Shown: in pieces, positions 7,072 through 15,048 of the stretch
Layout of the letters: each line of letters begins with the position of its first letter
Position numbering within the stretch: the stretch's first letter is position 1
Origin: JBCCSZ01 sp039199225
Lineage (GTDB): Bacteria > Bacteroidota > Bacteroidia > Chitinophagales > Saprospiraceae
Direction of reading: 5' to 3'
Assembly: GCA_039199225.1 (NCBI GenBank)
Contig: JBCCSZ010000133.1
Location: 1 to 20,153, forward strand
DNA length: 20,153 nt
Notes under the pieces: model-generated
Told to the model about the DNA's origin: nothing
Database searches by the model: none
Seen by the model: only the letters and a program-made list of their open reading frames with translations
Translations under genes and position numbers: made by a program

Positions 7072-8507
7072 GCCGATTGACCCTGGTCCGGCCCGTAGTG
7101 GCGCGCAAAGCAAAGCATCTCCTGTTCCTTGAACGCCTGCCCCATAATTTGAATGCCAACGGGCATATTAGCCGTCCCCTCACCGAGTGGAATGCAAACT
7201 GCTGGTATGCCAGCCATATTGGCCTGAACTGTGAAGATGTCGGCCAAATACATTTCTACTGGATCATTTGATTTGTCCCCTCCTTTCCAGGCAACGCCAG
7301 GTGTTGCTGGCATCAGAATGAAATCGTATTCCTCAAATATTTCGTTGGTTCTTTGGTGGATCAGTCGCCGGACCTTCTGCGCTTTGGTGTAGTAGGCATC
7401 GTAATATCCAGCACTGAGCACAAAGGTGCCTAGCATGATCCGGCGCTTCACCTCTGGGCTAAAACCCTCTGTTCGAGACTTTTTGTAGGTTTCACTCAGG
7501 TCGGCAGCTTCCCGTTGTCGATAACCAAAGCGGATGCCATCGTATCGCGATAAATTGGAGGAAGCTTCGGCTGTTGTCAGAACGTAGTAAGCAGGAATTA
7601 TATAATCTAATAAATCAAAGGGAACCGCCTCGACTGAATGACCATCGGACCGAAGTTTTTCAATAAAATCCATGGATAGTTCCCGAATTGATTCGTCGAT
7701 TTGCTCGTGTTGAAGGGCAGCTTCAAAATAAGCGATGCGCACCTTTCGATCCAGTGTTGGCAGCGGACTGTAAGTATCTACGGGGCGGTGGCTGGCGGTG
7801 GCGTCAAACTCGTCTGGGCCAGCCATTACTTCCAGCAACAGAGCAGCATCTGCTACACTATGCGATATGGTACCAATTTGGTCGAAGGAGGAGGCATAGG
7901 CCAATAGGCCATATCGGGAAATCCGGCCATAGGTGGGTTTCATGCCAACGAGGCCGCAAAAAGCTGCTGGCTGTCGGACGGAACCTCCAGTGTCAGAGCC
8001 TATGGACGCCAGGCAGGTATGTGCTTGCACGGAAGCAGCACAGCCCCCGGAAGAGCCTCCGGGTACGCGCTCCGGATCGGCAGCATTCCAAGTCTGGCCA
8101 TAGTAGGAATTGCCATTGTCCGACCCCATTGCAAACTGGTCGCAGTTGACTCGGCCAATGATGATGGCATCTTCTTCCAGTAATCGCTGGACAGCCGTTG
8201 CAGAGAACAGGGACTTGAAGCCTTGTAATATGCGGGAGCCCGCTGTCACTTCATGGTCTTTGTAGCAAAGGACATCTTTGAGCGAAAGCACCATACCGAA
8301 CAATCGCCCGATGCTTTCCGGGTTCTGCTGGTATTTTTGGTCCAGCTGTCGCGCTTGCTCCAATGCTTCTTCTTCAAATACCTCTATGTAGATATTAAGC
8401 GCTTTGGTGGCTTCAATGCGGTCGAGGTATTGCCGAACAAGCGCTTGGCAGTTGGTGGCCCCGGCCTGAATGTCGGCCCGGACAGCCTGCAGATTGGTGT
8501 AGTTCAA
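7068..8507 (-). CDS. gatA: Asp-tRNA(Asn)/Glu-tRNA(Gln) amidotransferase subunit A
   Basis: This 479-residue amidase-signature protein has the complete Ser-cisSer-Lys triad: K77 in LSLKDV, S152 in VPGGSSGG and S176 in SDTGGSVRQPA, each offset by about two residues from the S. aureus GatA positions as I remember them. GatA hydrolyses glutamine and delivers ammonia to GatB, which amidates misacylated Glu-tRNA(Gln) or Asp-tRNA(Asn). The start is a TTG at 8507; the N-terminus (YTNLQAVRADI) is already at the family's usual beginning and no ATG appears before residue 72, so a non-ATG start is required. The codon overlaps the hisS stop (TTGA). GatB and GatC are not in the window. Length and motifs fit GatA better than a generic amidase. 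Confidence 0.93.
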   Translation of the reverse strand: MNYTNLQAVRADIQAGATNCQALVRQYLDRIEATKALNIYIEVFEEEALEQARQLDQKYQQNPESIGRLFGMVLSLKDVLCYKDHEVTAGSRILQGFKSLFSATAVQRLLEEDAIIIGRVNCDQFAMGSDNGNSYYGQTWNAADPERVPGGSSGGCAASVQAHTCLASIGSDTGGSVRQPAAFCGLVGMKPTYGRISRYGLLAYASSFDQIGTISHSVADAALLLEVMAGPDEFDATASHRPVDTYSPLPTLDRKVRIAYFEAALQHEQIDESIRELSMDFIEKLRSDGHSVEAVPFDLLDYIIPAYYVLTTAEASSNLSRYDGIRFGYRQREAADLSETYKKSRTEGFSPEVKRRIMLGTFVLSAGYYDAYYTKAQKVRRLIHQRTNEIFEEYDFILMPATPGVAWKGGDKSNDPVEMYLADIFTVQANMAGIPAVCIPLGEGTANMPVGIQIMGQAFKEQEMLCFARHYGPDQGQSA

Positions 8508-9856
8508 AGCTTTGGGGTTCTGATTCTTTCTATAATCGCTTCTATAGGTAGTTTTTCTTGTTCGCCACTAGACATTTCCTTCAGGCTCAATTGGCCGCTC
8601 TCCATCTCTTGACTACCAATGACAATGACGTAAGGAACGTTTCGATCGTTGGCGTATTTCATTTGCTTTTTCATCTTCGTCGGGCTTGGGTAGAGGTCTG
8701 CTGCAATACCTGCCTGGCGAAGCGTCTTCAAGCAATCGAAAGCATAGAGGTGTGTGGCTTCATCAAAGGCAACGAGCAACACTTGCAATGTGGTGGCGAC
8801 ATCTTCCGGGAAAAGCTGTAGCTCTTGCATAACATCGTAGATGCGGTCAGCTCCAAAGGAGACACCCACGCCTGGGACATTTTTCAGGCCAAATACGCCG
8901 GTGAGATCATCGTAACGGCCACCTCCTCCAATGCTACCAATTTGGACGCCTTTGGCTTTGACCTCAAATATGCAGCCAGTGTAATAATTCAGCCCTCTGG
9001 CCAGCGTAATGTCAAAAATCACTTCGTTGTGTGTGCTTGCTGGCTTGAGGTATTGGTAGACCCTCTCCAATTCTTCGATGCCCTTGAGACCCTCTGGACT
9101 GTTGGCAAAATGTTCTTTGAGTTGGCTGACCTCTTTGATTTCCAATAGCTGTAGTACTTGCTCGATGGCTGCTTCCGGAATGTCTTTTTTCAGCATTTCA
9201 TTGCGCACACCCTCCGGCCCGATCTTATCCAGCTTATCGATGGCGATGGTCATATCCATGAACTGATTGGCGATGCCTGCAGACTCTGCCATTCCGAAGA
9301 GAATTTTTCGGTTGTTGAGGCGAATTTCTACTGGAATTTTCAGAGCTGTAAAGACTTCGTCGTAAATCTGGGTAAGCTCTGCTTCGTACATCAAGGAGTA
9401 GGAACCGACAACGTCTACATCGCACTGATAAAACTCCCGATAGCGGCCTTTTTGTGGACGATCGGCTCGCCAAACAGGCTGTATTTGGTAGCGTTTGAAA
9501 GGGAAGCTGATTTCATTTTGGTGCATCACAACGAAGCGTGCAAAGGGTACCGTGAGGTCGTAGCGCAAACCTTTTTCCGATATGGCAGGTAGCAGCTTCG
9601 TCGTGTTGCGATCTGCTAAATCTTGTGGGTTAGCCTTTTTCAGGTAGTCTCCGCTGTTCAGTACTTTGAAGAGCAGTTTGTCACCTTCCTCCCCGTATTT
9701 GCCAGTCAGGGTAGATAGGTTTTCCATCGTAGGTGTTTCGATGGGCTGATAGCCATATTTGATGAAGACCTTCCGGATGCTATTGAATATGTAGTTGCGC
9801 TTGACGACAGTCTCCGGAGAGAAGTCGCGCGTACCTTTAGGAATACTGGGTTTCAT
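8504..9856 (-). CDS. hisS: Histidine--tRNA ligase
   Basis: The 450-residue class II synthetase opens with MKPSIPKGTRDFSP, the standard HisRS N-terminus. It contains RYDLTVPFARFV, RPQKGRYREFYQCDVDVVG (motif 2 region), the histidine-specific LARGLNYYTGCIFEV, and GGGGRYDDLTG. The C-terminal domain (about 345-440; LQVLLVAFDE... PYVIVIGSQE) is the anticodon-binding fold. It charges tRNA(His) in the cytoplasm. Its TGA stop overlaps the TTG start of gatA by three bases, and it starts 81 nt after the pheS stop, so pheS-hisS-gatA look like one transcription unit. No terminator was seen in the pheS-hisS gap. Confidence 0.96.
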   Translation of the reverse strand: MKPSIPKGTRDFSPETVVKRNYIFNSIRKVFIKYGYQPIETPTMENLSTLTGKYGEEGDKLLFKVLNSGDYLKKANPQDLADRNTTKLLPAISEKGLRYDLTVPFARFVVMHQNEISFPFKRYQIQPVWRADRPQKGRYREFYQCDVDVVGSYSLMYEAELTQIYDEVFTALKIPVEIRLNNRKILFGMAESAGIANQFMDMTIAIDKLDKIGPEGVRNEMLKKDIPEAAIEQVLQLLEIKEVSQLKEHFANSPEGLKGIEELERVYQYLKPASTHNEVIFDITLARGLNYYTGCIFEVKAKGVQIGSIGGGGRYDDLTGVFGLKNVPGVGVSFGADRIYDVMQELQLFPEDVATTLQVLLVAFDEATHLYAFDCLKTLRQAGIAADLYPSPTKMKKQMKYANDRNVPYVIVIGSQEMESGQLSLKEMSSGEQEKLPIEAIIERIRTPKL

Positions 9857-9937
9857 GTTAGGTAAAGTTGCGATTTATTGGGCCGACGATCTCCGTATTT
9901 TTCACTCGCGGCCTGCTATGGAGAACACTTTAGGCAA

Positions 9938-10975
9938 TTAAATGGCTGATGTAAACTGAGATAGAAAGCGTGTGTCGTTTTCAAATAAAAGGCGAATATC
10001 GTTGATGCCATAGCGCAACATTGCTTGGCGCTCGATGCCCATTCCGAAAGCGAAACCAGTATACTTTTCTGGATCGATGCCACAGTTTTTCAATACCTCT
10101 GGGTCCACCATTCCACAGCCGAGAATTTCAACCCAGCCAGTATACTTACATACATTACAGCCTTTGCCATTGCACAGGAAGCAGGAAACGTCCATTTCTG
10201 CACTGGGTTCTGTAAACGGAAAGTAGGAAGGACGCAATCGGATGTCTGTGCCGGCTCCATACATTTCTTGAGCAAAGTAAAGCAATGTTTGCTTCAAATC
10301 GGCGAAGGAAACATTTTCATCCACATAAAGCCCCTCGACCTGGTGGAATTGGCAATGCGCCCGTGCGGAGATGGTTTCATTGCGATAAACCCTACCTGGT
10401 GCGATGATGCGAATGGGCAATTGAGCATTTTTCATCACCCTTGCTTGGACCGATGAGGTATGTGTACGCAGCAGCATGCTGGTGCTGTCCTTGAGGTAGA
10501 ATGTGTCCTGCATGTCCCTGGCTGGATGATCTTCCGGCGTGTTCATGGCAGTGAAATTATGCCAATCGTCTTCGATCTCGCGATCTTCTGCTACAGTGAA
10601 GCCGATCTTCGAAAAGATGTCGATGATGCGGTTCATGGTGATGGATATGGGGTGGCGTGCGCCTAGGGACAGTGGTTGCGCTGGTGCGCTGAGGTCGATG
10701 GCTTGTGCATCGGCCTGGCTTTTGGCTTCTTCCAGTTGGACTTTGAGTTGCTGGTGCTTTTGCTCAGCGGTTTGTTTGACCTTATTGACCAATTGTCCAA
10801 ATTCCTTTTTGCGTTCGTTTTCCACATGGCGGATTTCGCCGAACAGGGGTCGGATGATGTTCTTGGTACCCAGGTATCGAATGCGAAATTGTTCTAGTGC
10901 TTCAGGAGAATCGGGCTGTTGAGATTCAATTTCGTGAAGCAATGTGCTGACCATGTCGAAAATTTCCGCGGACAT
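9938..10975 (-). CDS. pheS: Phenylalanine--tRNA ligase alpha subunit
   Basis: From the ATG at 10975 the protein has 345 residues, the usual PheS length. The reading frame stays open upstream to 11251, but that part runs through a divergent promoter into the next gene and is rejected. Visible landmarks are an N-terminal coiled-coil (KKEFGQLVNKVKQTAEQKHQ), ARDMQDTFYL, HTSSVQARVM, the motif 2 region RVYRNETISARAHCQFHQVE, FTEPSAEMDV, a cysteine cluster C-x2-C-x3-GC-x2-C followed by TGW, and motif 3 FAFGMGIERQAMLRYGI. PheS pairs with PheT (not in the window) to charge tRNA(Phe). A TACCTTTG box 47 nt upstream is a good promoter candidate. It heads the pheS-hisS-gatA cluster. Confidence 0.96.
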   Translation of the reverse strand: MSAEIFDMVSTLLHEIESQQPDSPEALEQFRIRYLGTKNIIRPLFGEIRHVENERKKEFGQLVNKVKQTAEQKHQQLKVQLEEAKSQADAQAIDLSAPAQPLSLGARHPISITMNRIIDIFSKIGFTVAEDREIEDDWHNFTAMNTPEDHPARDMQDTFYLKDSTSMLLRTHTSSVQARVMKNAQLPIRIIAPGRVYRNETISARAHCQFHQVEGLYVDENVSFADLKQTLLYFAQEMYGAGTDIRLRPSYFPFTEPSAEMDVSCFLCNGKGCNVCKYTGWVEILGCGMVDPEVLKNCGIDPEKYTGFAFGMGIERQAMLRYGINDIRLLFENDTRFLSQFTSAI

Positions 10976-11022
10976 ATGAAGCTGTTTTGTAATAAACTTT
11001 TGCGCAGTGTATTTATCGCGCA

Positions 11023-11030
11023 CAAAGGTA
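11023..11030 (-). promoter_or_regulatory. Putative -7 box (TACCTTTG) for pheS
   Basis: CAAAGGTA on the given strand reads TACCTTTG on the minus strand, matching TAnnTTTG exactly. It lies 47 bases before the pheS ATG. It is separated by one base from the oppositely oriented box of the divergent gene. No convincing -33 TTG at standard spacing was found. Confidence 0.5.
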
Positions 11031-11031
11031 A

Positions 11032-11039
11032 TATATTTG
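11032..11039 (+). promoter_or_regulatory. Putative -7 box (TATATTTG) for the O-antigen ligase gene
   Basis: TATATTTG matches TAnnTTTG and sits 24 bases before the ATG at 11064. A start site just after it would exclude the in-frame GTG at 11007, so it helps decide the gene start. Confidence 0.5.
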
Positions 11040-11063
11040 TTGCTAAACGAAAGGGTACCAAAA

Positions 11064-12371
11064 ATGGTTTCCCGTAAACGCATCAATTTGAAAGGAGCAA
11101 CAACGGATCGGCGGCATTTTTTCCGGCAGAGAATCCTGTGGATTTGTTGTATCTGCTTTTCAGCCTCCCTATTTTTTTCTCGTTTTCTATTGACCGTTTT
11201 TATGATTTCCTTTATTGCACTGGCGGTGTTTGACTGGCGAGAAGGTAACAAAGGCTTTTACTTGCGTTTGAATCCGGCCCTCTCGAAAGGCTGGCAATAT
11301 TTTACCAGCCACAGAGGCTTTTGGTTTGTCACGCTGTTTTTCTTTTTGGTGCTGGTCGGTGGGTTGTACAATGAAGACTGGGGGTATTTTACCGAGCGGT
11401 TACGGATCAAATTACCCTTTTTACTCTTGCCGGTCGCTTTCGCTGTGCTACCTACTTTGAACAATCGATATTACAACAGCATTTTTTACGCTTTTCTACT
11501 ATTTGCTTTCGTGAGTTGCATAGGGGTTGTTGTCAATTATGTGCTGAATCAGGCCGTGATCCTTGAAAACATCAGTAAAGGCCAAGCTATACCAACACCG
11601 ATCAATCACATTCGCTACAGCTTGATGTTGGCATTTGCCACATTGTCGGGTTTTGTGCTTTACCATAAACAGTTTTATTGGCGCTATCGCTGGGAGCGCT
11701 GGCTGATTTTGTCTGTTAGTGTGGGGCTGTTTGTATTCTTACATTTTCTATCTGTGCGCAGTGGTTTGATCGTATTGTATCTATCCATCGCATGGTTGAT
11801 AGCGCGATATATTTGGATAACGAGGCGTTGGCTGGTGGGTTTGGGAGCTTTGATTTTGATGATTAGCCTGCCGTATCTGGCTTTTCAATTGATGCCAAGC
11901 TTTCGGACCAAGTATTATTATGCCCGCTACGATTTGGAAATGTACTGGAAGGGGGAGGGCGAAAGCTACTCTGACTCGGAGCGTTTGGTATCCTATCGGG
12001 TCGGCTGGGAATTGGTCAAGGAGCATCCATTGATTGGGGTAGGGATGGGAAATCTCCGTCGGGCAGTTGAACAAAGCTATGAAGTGCTATACCCTGATCT
12101 TCAAAACCGAAAGATGCCCCACAATCAATTATTATCTGTTTTGGCTGGTTCGGGCATATTGGGGCTGCTGTTCTTTTTGTGGGCTTTCTTTACGCCACTG
12201 TTCCATCGAGCTGCCTATCGGGACATTCATCTTTTAATCCTTCACCTGCTCATTTTCCTATCTTTCATGGTGGAAAATACCATTGAAAATGCCATAGGAG
12301 TCGCCTTTTACATATTTTTCCTAGTGATTGGCTTGAATCATCAAAAGGCGGGGCTGGAGGTAGAAAAATAA
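11064..12371 (+). CDS. O-antigen ligase/polymerase-like polytopic membrane protein
   Basis: The 435-residue product has a basic N-terminus (MVSRKRINLKG) followed by roughly ten hydrophobic segments (for example ILWICCICFSASLFF, GFWFVTLFFFLVLVGGLY, FLLLPVAFAVL and LLGLLFF-type helices near the C-terminus). A large extracytoplasmic loop at about 290-365 carries the Wzy_C/WaaL hallmark HPLIGVGMGNLR and MPHNQLLSVLAGSGILG. These are typical of the O-antigen ligase/polymerase superfamily, which joins lipid-linked glycans to lipid A core, to other repeats, or in some branches to proteins. Which acceptor is used here cannot be told. The start is set at ATG 11064, preceded by AAAGGG and a -7-like box; a GTG at 11007 is upstream of that box. 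No glycosyltransferase genes adjoin, so it is an orphan, divergent from pheS. Confidence 0.85.
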   Translation: MVSRKRINLKGATTDRRHFFRQRILWICCICFSASLFFSRFLLTVFMISFIALAVFDWREGNKGFYLRLNPALSKGWQYFTSHRGFWFVTLFFFLVLVGGLYNEDWGYFTERLRIKLPFLLLPVAFAVLPTLNNRYYNSIFYAFLLFAFVSCIGVVVNYVLNQAVILENISKGQAIPTPINHIRYSLMLAFATLSGFVLYHKQFYWRYRWERWLILSVSVGLFVFLHFLSVRSGLIVLYLSIAWLIARYIWITRRWLVGLGALILMISLPYLAFQLMPSFRTKYYYARYDLEMYWKGEGESYSDSERLVSYRVGWELVKEHPLIGVGMGNLRRAVEQSYEVLYPDLQNRKMPHNQLLSVLAGSGILGLLFFLWAFFTPLFHRAAYRDIHLLILHLLIFLSFMVENTIENAIGVAFYIFFLVIGLNHQKAGLEVEK

Positions 12372-12409
12372 AAAGACATCATGTTTATTAGCAATATGAA
12401 ATAAATTAT

Positions 12410-12417
12410 TATATTTG
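12410..12417 (+). promoter_or_regulatory. Putative -7 box (TATATTTG) in front of the candidate RNA
   Basis: Exact TAnnTTTG match, identical in sequence to the box before the O-antigen ligase gene, in a very A/T-rich stretch 39 bases after that gene's stop. No protein-coding start follows it within a normal distance. Confidence 0.45.
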
Positions 12418-12615
12418 CATTGGCTTAGGAATAGCCACCGTCCCACAAACCTTTCTTATTTACTTTCCCATCAACCGATAAAAGAAAAGAAGTAATGCTT
12501 CTGTGTAAGAGCGTGCTGCCTTCAACCTTGTAATAGGCTGGCCCGTTTCGTATTACTTTACTAGGCATCACTACTCCCAAAGAGTTCTGAATGAGGGAAA
12601 CATTCGGATCACCAG

Positions 12616-12647
12616 TTTTCAGCTGTGAGGAAGCTACAGGCTGAAAA
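12616..12647 (+). repeat. Strong inverted repeat inside the candidate RNA
   Basis: TTTTCAGC (12616-12623) pairs perfectly with GCTGAAAA (12640-12647). The stem continues with TGT (12624-12626) and ACA (12636-12638) past a single bulged G, closing a 9-base loop. It gives 11 base pairs with no coding explanation on the plus strand; on the minus strand it lies in the start of the doubtful 75-codon ORF. Confidence 0.6.
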
Positions 12648-12859
12648 TCCATAGACTGAACATATACTCATGAAAAATTTCTATAGGATTTTCAATTGTC
12701 AACAACAATTGTAATCTCATGGTATTTCATCTCTGCTGCGGCAGGAATGAAGAAATCGTAGGTGTGTAAGCACCTACACCCGGGAAGACTTCCGGCAAGT
12801 TTGTCGTCAAAATCAATCGCTTGCTTAAGAGTTTTCTCAAATCTGTTTTTGGGATGTAG

Positions 12860-12889
12860 CCCCTCTCTTGACCGGAGAGGGGATTTTTT
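12860..12889 (+). terminator. Rho-independent terminator with no assigned gene upstream
   Basis: CCCCTCTC (12860-12867) pairs with GAGAGGGG (12875-12882) around a 7-base loop, followed by ATTTTTTAT. It is 490 bases after the nearest plus-strand stop codon (12371), too far to be the natural end of that gene, so it implies a separate transcript. Confidence 0.85.
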
Positions 12890-13111
12890 ATGTTAGGCCA
12901 GTCCCTTCCGTGGAAAACATAAAATTAAAAATTAAATACTTACTACAAAATATCCCTTCTTCCATGTAGATTCTATGTGAATAGATCATTTTATAGCTAC
13001 AATTTGATTTTTTTGTCTTTGCTACTTTATTCTTTTCCCTGCTCTTTTGTACTATGAAACAAACACAAATGACAGCCTAGAGCTGTTGGGTACATACATA
13101 AATTATAATCC

Positions 13112-15034
13112 ATGAAAACTCTTTATCTATCTGGCATTTTGATGCTGGTCTCCTTATCTGTTTTTTCTCAAAACCTCCAATTCACCTCCCCTTGTGATAC
13201 GACCTTCACGTATTGTATTAATGGTAACAGTTGCGATAGCTCTTTAACTTCCATTTCAGCCGCCGCGACCAGCGATGATGATTGCAACCAAGGCAACAAC
13301 GCTTTGAGTTTCAACTACACCCTCCGCATCAGCACCAATGGCACTGTCGATGAAGTAAATGGGCAAGGCAATCAGTTGACACAGTCCCTTCCCCGTGGGA
13401 ACCATCAGGTCGTTTTTCGCGCCCTCGACAACTGTACAGGAGAGATGGACAGTTGTACCATCCAACTGTCTGTTGTCGACTGCGAAGCACCTGTCGTCTC
13501 TTGCCTCCCCGGCATTACCACTGTTCCAATGATTTTGCTGCCTGGGGAGGAAATCGAAATTTGGGCCAGTGATTTTGATCTGGGTAGCTATGACAACTGT
13601 ACCAATGAGGATAACTTGACCTTTGCCTTTTCAATTGATCCCAATGACAAAACCATTTTTCGCGACTGCGATGACATATCAGGTATTCCAGAATACCTCA
13701 CCGTATATGCTTTTGATGAGGCAGGCAATTGGAATACTTGCGATATTGGCATATTACTTATGACCTGTTCTTTAGTGAGCCAGACTGCCTGCTTCGAGGC
13801 AAAAACCATCTGTGGGGAGGAAATACCGAAATTCAGTATCATCACCAATTGCGATCAAGACACAACAGAGGTAAATTACTCAACCGGTTGCCCTGAAATT
13901 CAGGATGCGCCATGTAATGTAATAAGCTTCTACAAAGACGACCGTTGGCTCAATGGCGTTTCGACCCTTGACCTCTATTTGATTCAGAAGCATATCCTGG
14001 AAATAGACTTCCTGGACTCTCCCTACAAAATCATCGCAGCGGATGTAGACAATTCCAAAGAGATCGATGTTTTTGACATCATTGAGCTTCGCAAATTGAT
14101 TCTCTATCGGCAGACTTCCATTGCTGACAACACTTCCTGGCGATTTGTTCCGGACGATTATACCTTTGCAAATTCTTCTGATCCGCTGAATGAACAGTTT
14201 CCGGAAACCGTTGTCGTCGATCCCTTTCCATCCGAGGAAATAACAGGATTGGTAGCAATGAAAACGGGTGATGTCAACTGCACAGCTGATCCTAACATGG
14301 TCAGAGGCAGTGGTCAAGTTTCTCAAGACCGAGGCCAGTACAGAACCTTGAACTTAATCTATGAAAACAAAAACCTAAAGGCCGGGGAGACCATCCAGTT
14401 ATCCCTTACTGCAGAAGCTTTTAATGCCATTGTTGGCTTTCAGTTCTCGCTCGCCTACGATGAGACATACTTGGAATTGGTTGACTTGAAGGGTACAGAC
14501 GCATTGCCATCGCTAAACACAAAAAACTTTGTAACTATGGACGGCCATATTCGATGCAGTTGGAATGTGGCAGCTGGCCAAGATCTCAAAGAGGAGGCGG
14601 CCCTTGTAGACTTGACCTTCAAAGCGAAAGCTGATGGTCGGTTGAGTGATTTGTTGTGGATGGAGGATGCTGATCTTGTTGCAGAAGCATATGTGGAGAA
14701 TTACGAAGAGATTGAAATTACCAATCTACAATTATTGGCCCGCGAAAAAACAACCACTGCTGTCGAGGGAGCCATCAAGTTGTACCAAAACACGCCCAAC
14801 CCTTTTACGACTCAAACCACCATCCGCTTTCATTTGCCTGAGACCACGCGAGCGTCCGTCACGGTTTACGATCTCAACGGACGGGTCATCGCCAATGTAG
14901 CTGATGGGCAGTTTGCTAAGGGCGACCACCAATTGACGTTGCAGGCAGATCAATTCCAAGCTGCCGGAATCTACTTCTACGAATTGAAGACGCCCACAGA
15001 AAAAATGAGTCAGAAATTAGTTTTGATGTATTGA
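13112..15034 (+). CDS. T9SS-exported protein with dockerin-like and cohesin-like regions
   Basis: This 640-residue protein has a signal peptide (MKTLYLSGILMLVSLSVFSQ). A cysteine-rich part (about 25-265) with HYR-like beta-sandwich repeats follows, with ALDNCTGEMDSCTIQLSVVD and FDEAGNWNTCDI as repeat ends. Residues 278-390 form the dockerin-like module common in Saprospiria: WLNGVSTLDLYLIQKHIL, SPYKIIAADVDNSKEIDVFD, ELRKLILYR, and closing KTGDVN. A cohesin-like beta domain spans about 412-545 (AGETIQLSLTAEAF, GFQFSLAYDETYLEL). The T9SS type A sorting domain is at 556-640 (LYQNTPNPFTTQTTIRFHL, YDLNGRVI, GIYFYEL, KLVLMY). It should be secreted through the outer membrane and anchored or released. 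No enzyme domain is visible, so a binding or structural role is more likely. It stands alone, between the candidate RNA and a terminator. Confidence 0.85.
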   Translation: MKTLYLSGILMLVSLSVFSQNLQFTSPCDTTFTYCINGNSCDSSLTSISAAATSDDDCNQGNNALSFNYTLRISTNGTVDEVNGQGNQLTQSLPRGNHQVVFRALDNCTGEMDSCTIQLSVVDCEAPVVSCLPGITTVPMILLPGEEIEIWASDFDLGSYDNCTNEDNLTFAFSIDPNDKTIFRDCDDISGIPEYLTVYAFDEAGNWNTCDIGILLMTCSLVSQTACFEAKTICGEEIPKFSIITNCDQDTTEVNYSTGCPEIQDAPCNVISFYKDDRWLNGVSTLDLYLIQKHILEIDFLDSPYKIIAADVDNSKEIDVFDIIELRKLILYRQTSIADNTSWRFVPDDYTFANSSDPLNEQFPETVVVDPFPSEEITGLVAMKTGDVNCTADPNMVRGSGQVSQDRGQYRTLNLIYENKNLKAGETIQLSLTAEAFNAIVGFQFSLAYDETYLELVDLKGTDALPSLNTKNFVTMDGHIRCSWNVAAGQDLKEEAALVDLTFKAKADGRLSDLLWMEDADLVAEAYVENYEEIEITNLQLLAREKTTTAVEGAIKLYQNTPNPFTTQTTIRFHLPETTRASVTVYDLNGRVIANVADGQFAKGDHQLTLQADQFQAAGIYFYELKTPTEKMSQKLVLMY

Positions 15035-15048
15035 TTGTTTCTACGCGA

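Larger units (their letters stand above)
12424..12889 (+). ncRNA. Candidate structured noncoding RNA (unidentified)
   Basis: Proposed from signals, not homology: a -7-like box just upstream, a Rho-independent terminator at the end, no plus-strand ORF, and several inverted repeats between. These include a long hairpin at 12616-12647, CAATTG arms at 12693-12698 and 12706-12711, GTAGGTG/CACCTAC at 12758-12764 and 12771-12777, and GGAA/TTCC at 12783-12793. I looked for landmarks of tmRNA (T-arm, CCA end), RNase P RNA (GAGGAAAGTCC, ACAGAA) and SRP RNA (GGAAGC-type tetraloop region) and found none. The short plus-strand ORFs (14-17 codons, such as MKNFYRIFNCQQQL) could be leader peptides. The transcript ends are guesses. 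It might also be a long 5' leader with an attenuator, or decayed sequence. Confidence 0.35.
12372..13111. other. 740-base gap without a convincing protein gene
   Basis: No plus-strand ORF above about 20 codons was found between the O-antigen ligase stop and the T9SS gene. The only longer minus-strand ORF (12425-12652, 75 codons) has no recognisable domain. The left part (12410-12889) holds a promoter-like box, several hairpins and a strong terminator, described separately as a candidate RNA. The right part (12900-13111) is A/T-rich and presumably contains the T9SS gene's promoter; TACAATTTG at 12998-13006 is one base too widely spaced to match TAnnTTTG. Confidence 0.6.

Noticed and set aside
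9158..9592. A 144-codon plus-strand ORF antisense to hisS
   Set aside because: It lies entirely within hisS, which has all class II synthetase motifs, and encodes no recognisable protein.
11007..11063. GTG start at 11007 for the O-antigen ligase gene
   Set aside because: It lies upstream of the -7-like box, and ATG 11064 has an AAAGGG stretch in front and a usual basic N-terminus.
10976..11251. Extension of pheS upstream to 11251
   Set aside because: It overlaps the divergent membrane protein gene and the promoter region; PheS of normal length starts at 10975.
12425..12652. A 75-codon minus-strand ORF (starts MDFQPVASSQLKTG, ends KGLWDGGYS)
   Set aside because: No domain, no signal peptide and no promoter were seen. 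The end faintly recalls Rhs/YD-repeat proteins (GK..K.LWDGGYS), so a gene remnant is possible, but the evidence is too thin to call a gene.
12424..12889. Candidate tmRNA, RNase P RNA or SRP RNA
   Set aside because: The landmarks searched for (T-arm with CCA end; GAGGAAAGTCC and ACAGAA; SRP GGAAGC-type loop region) are absent, so only an unidentified RNA is proposed.
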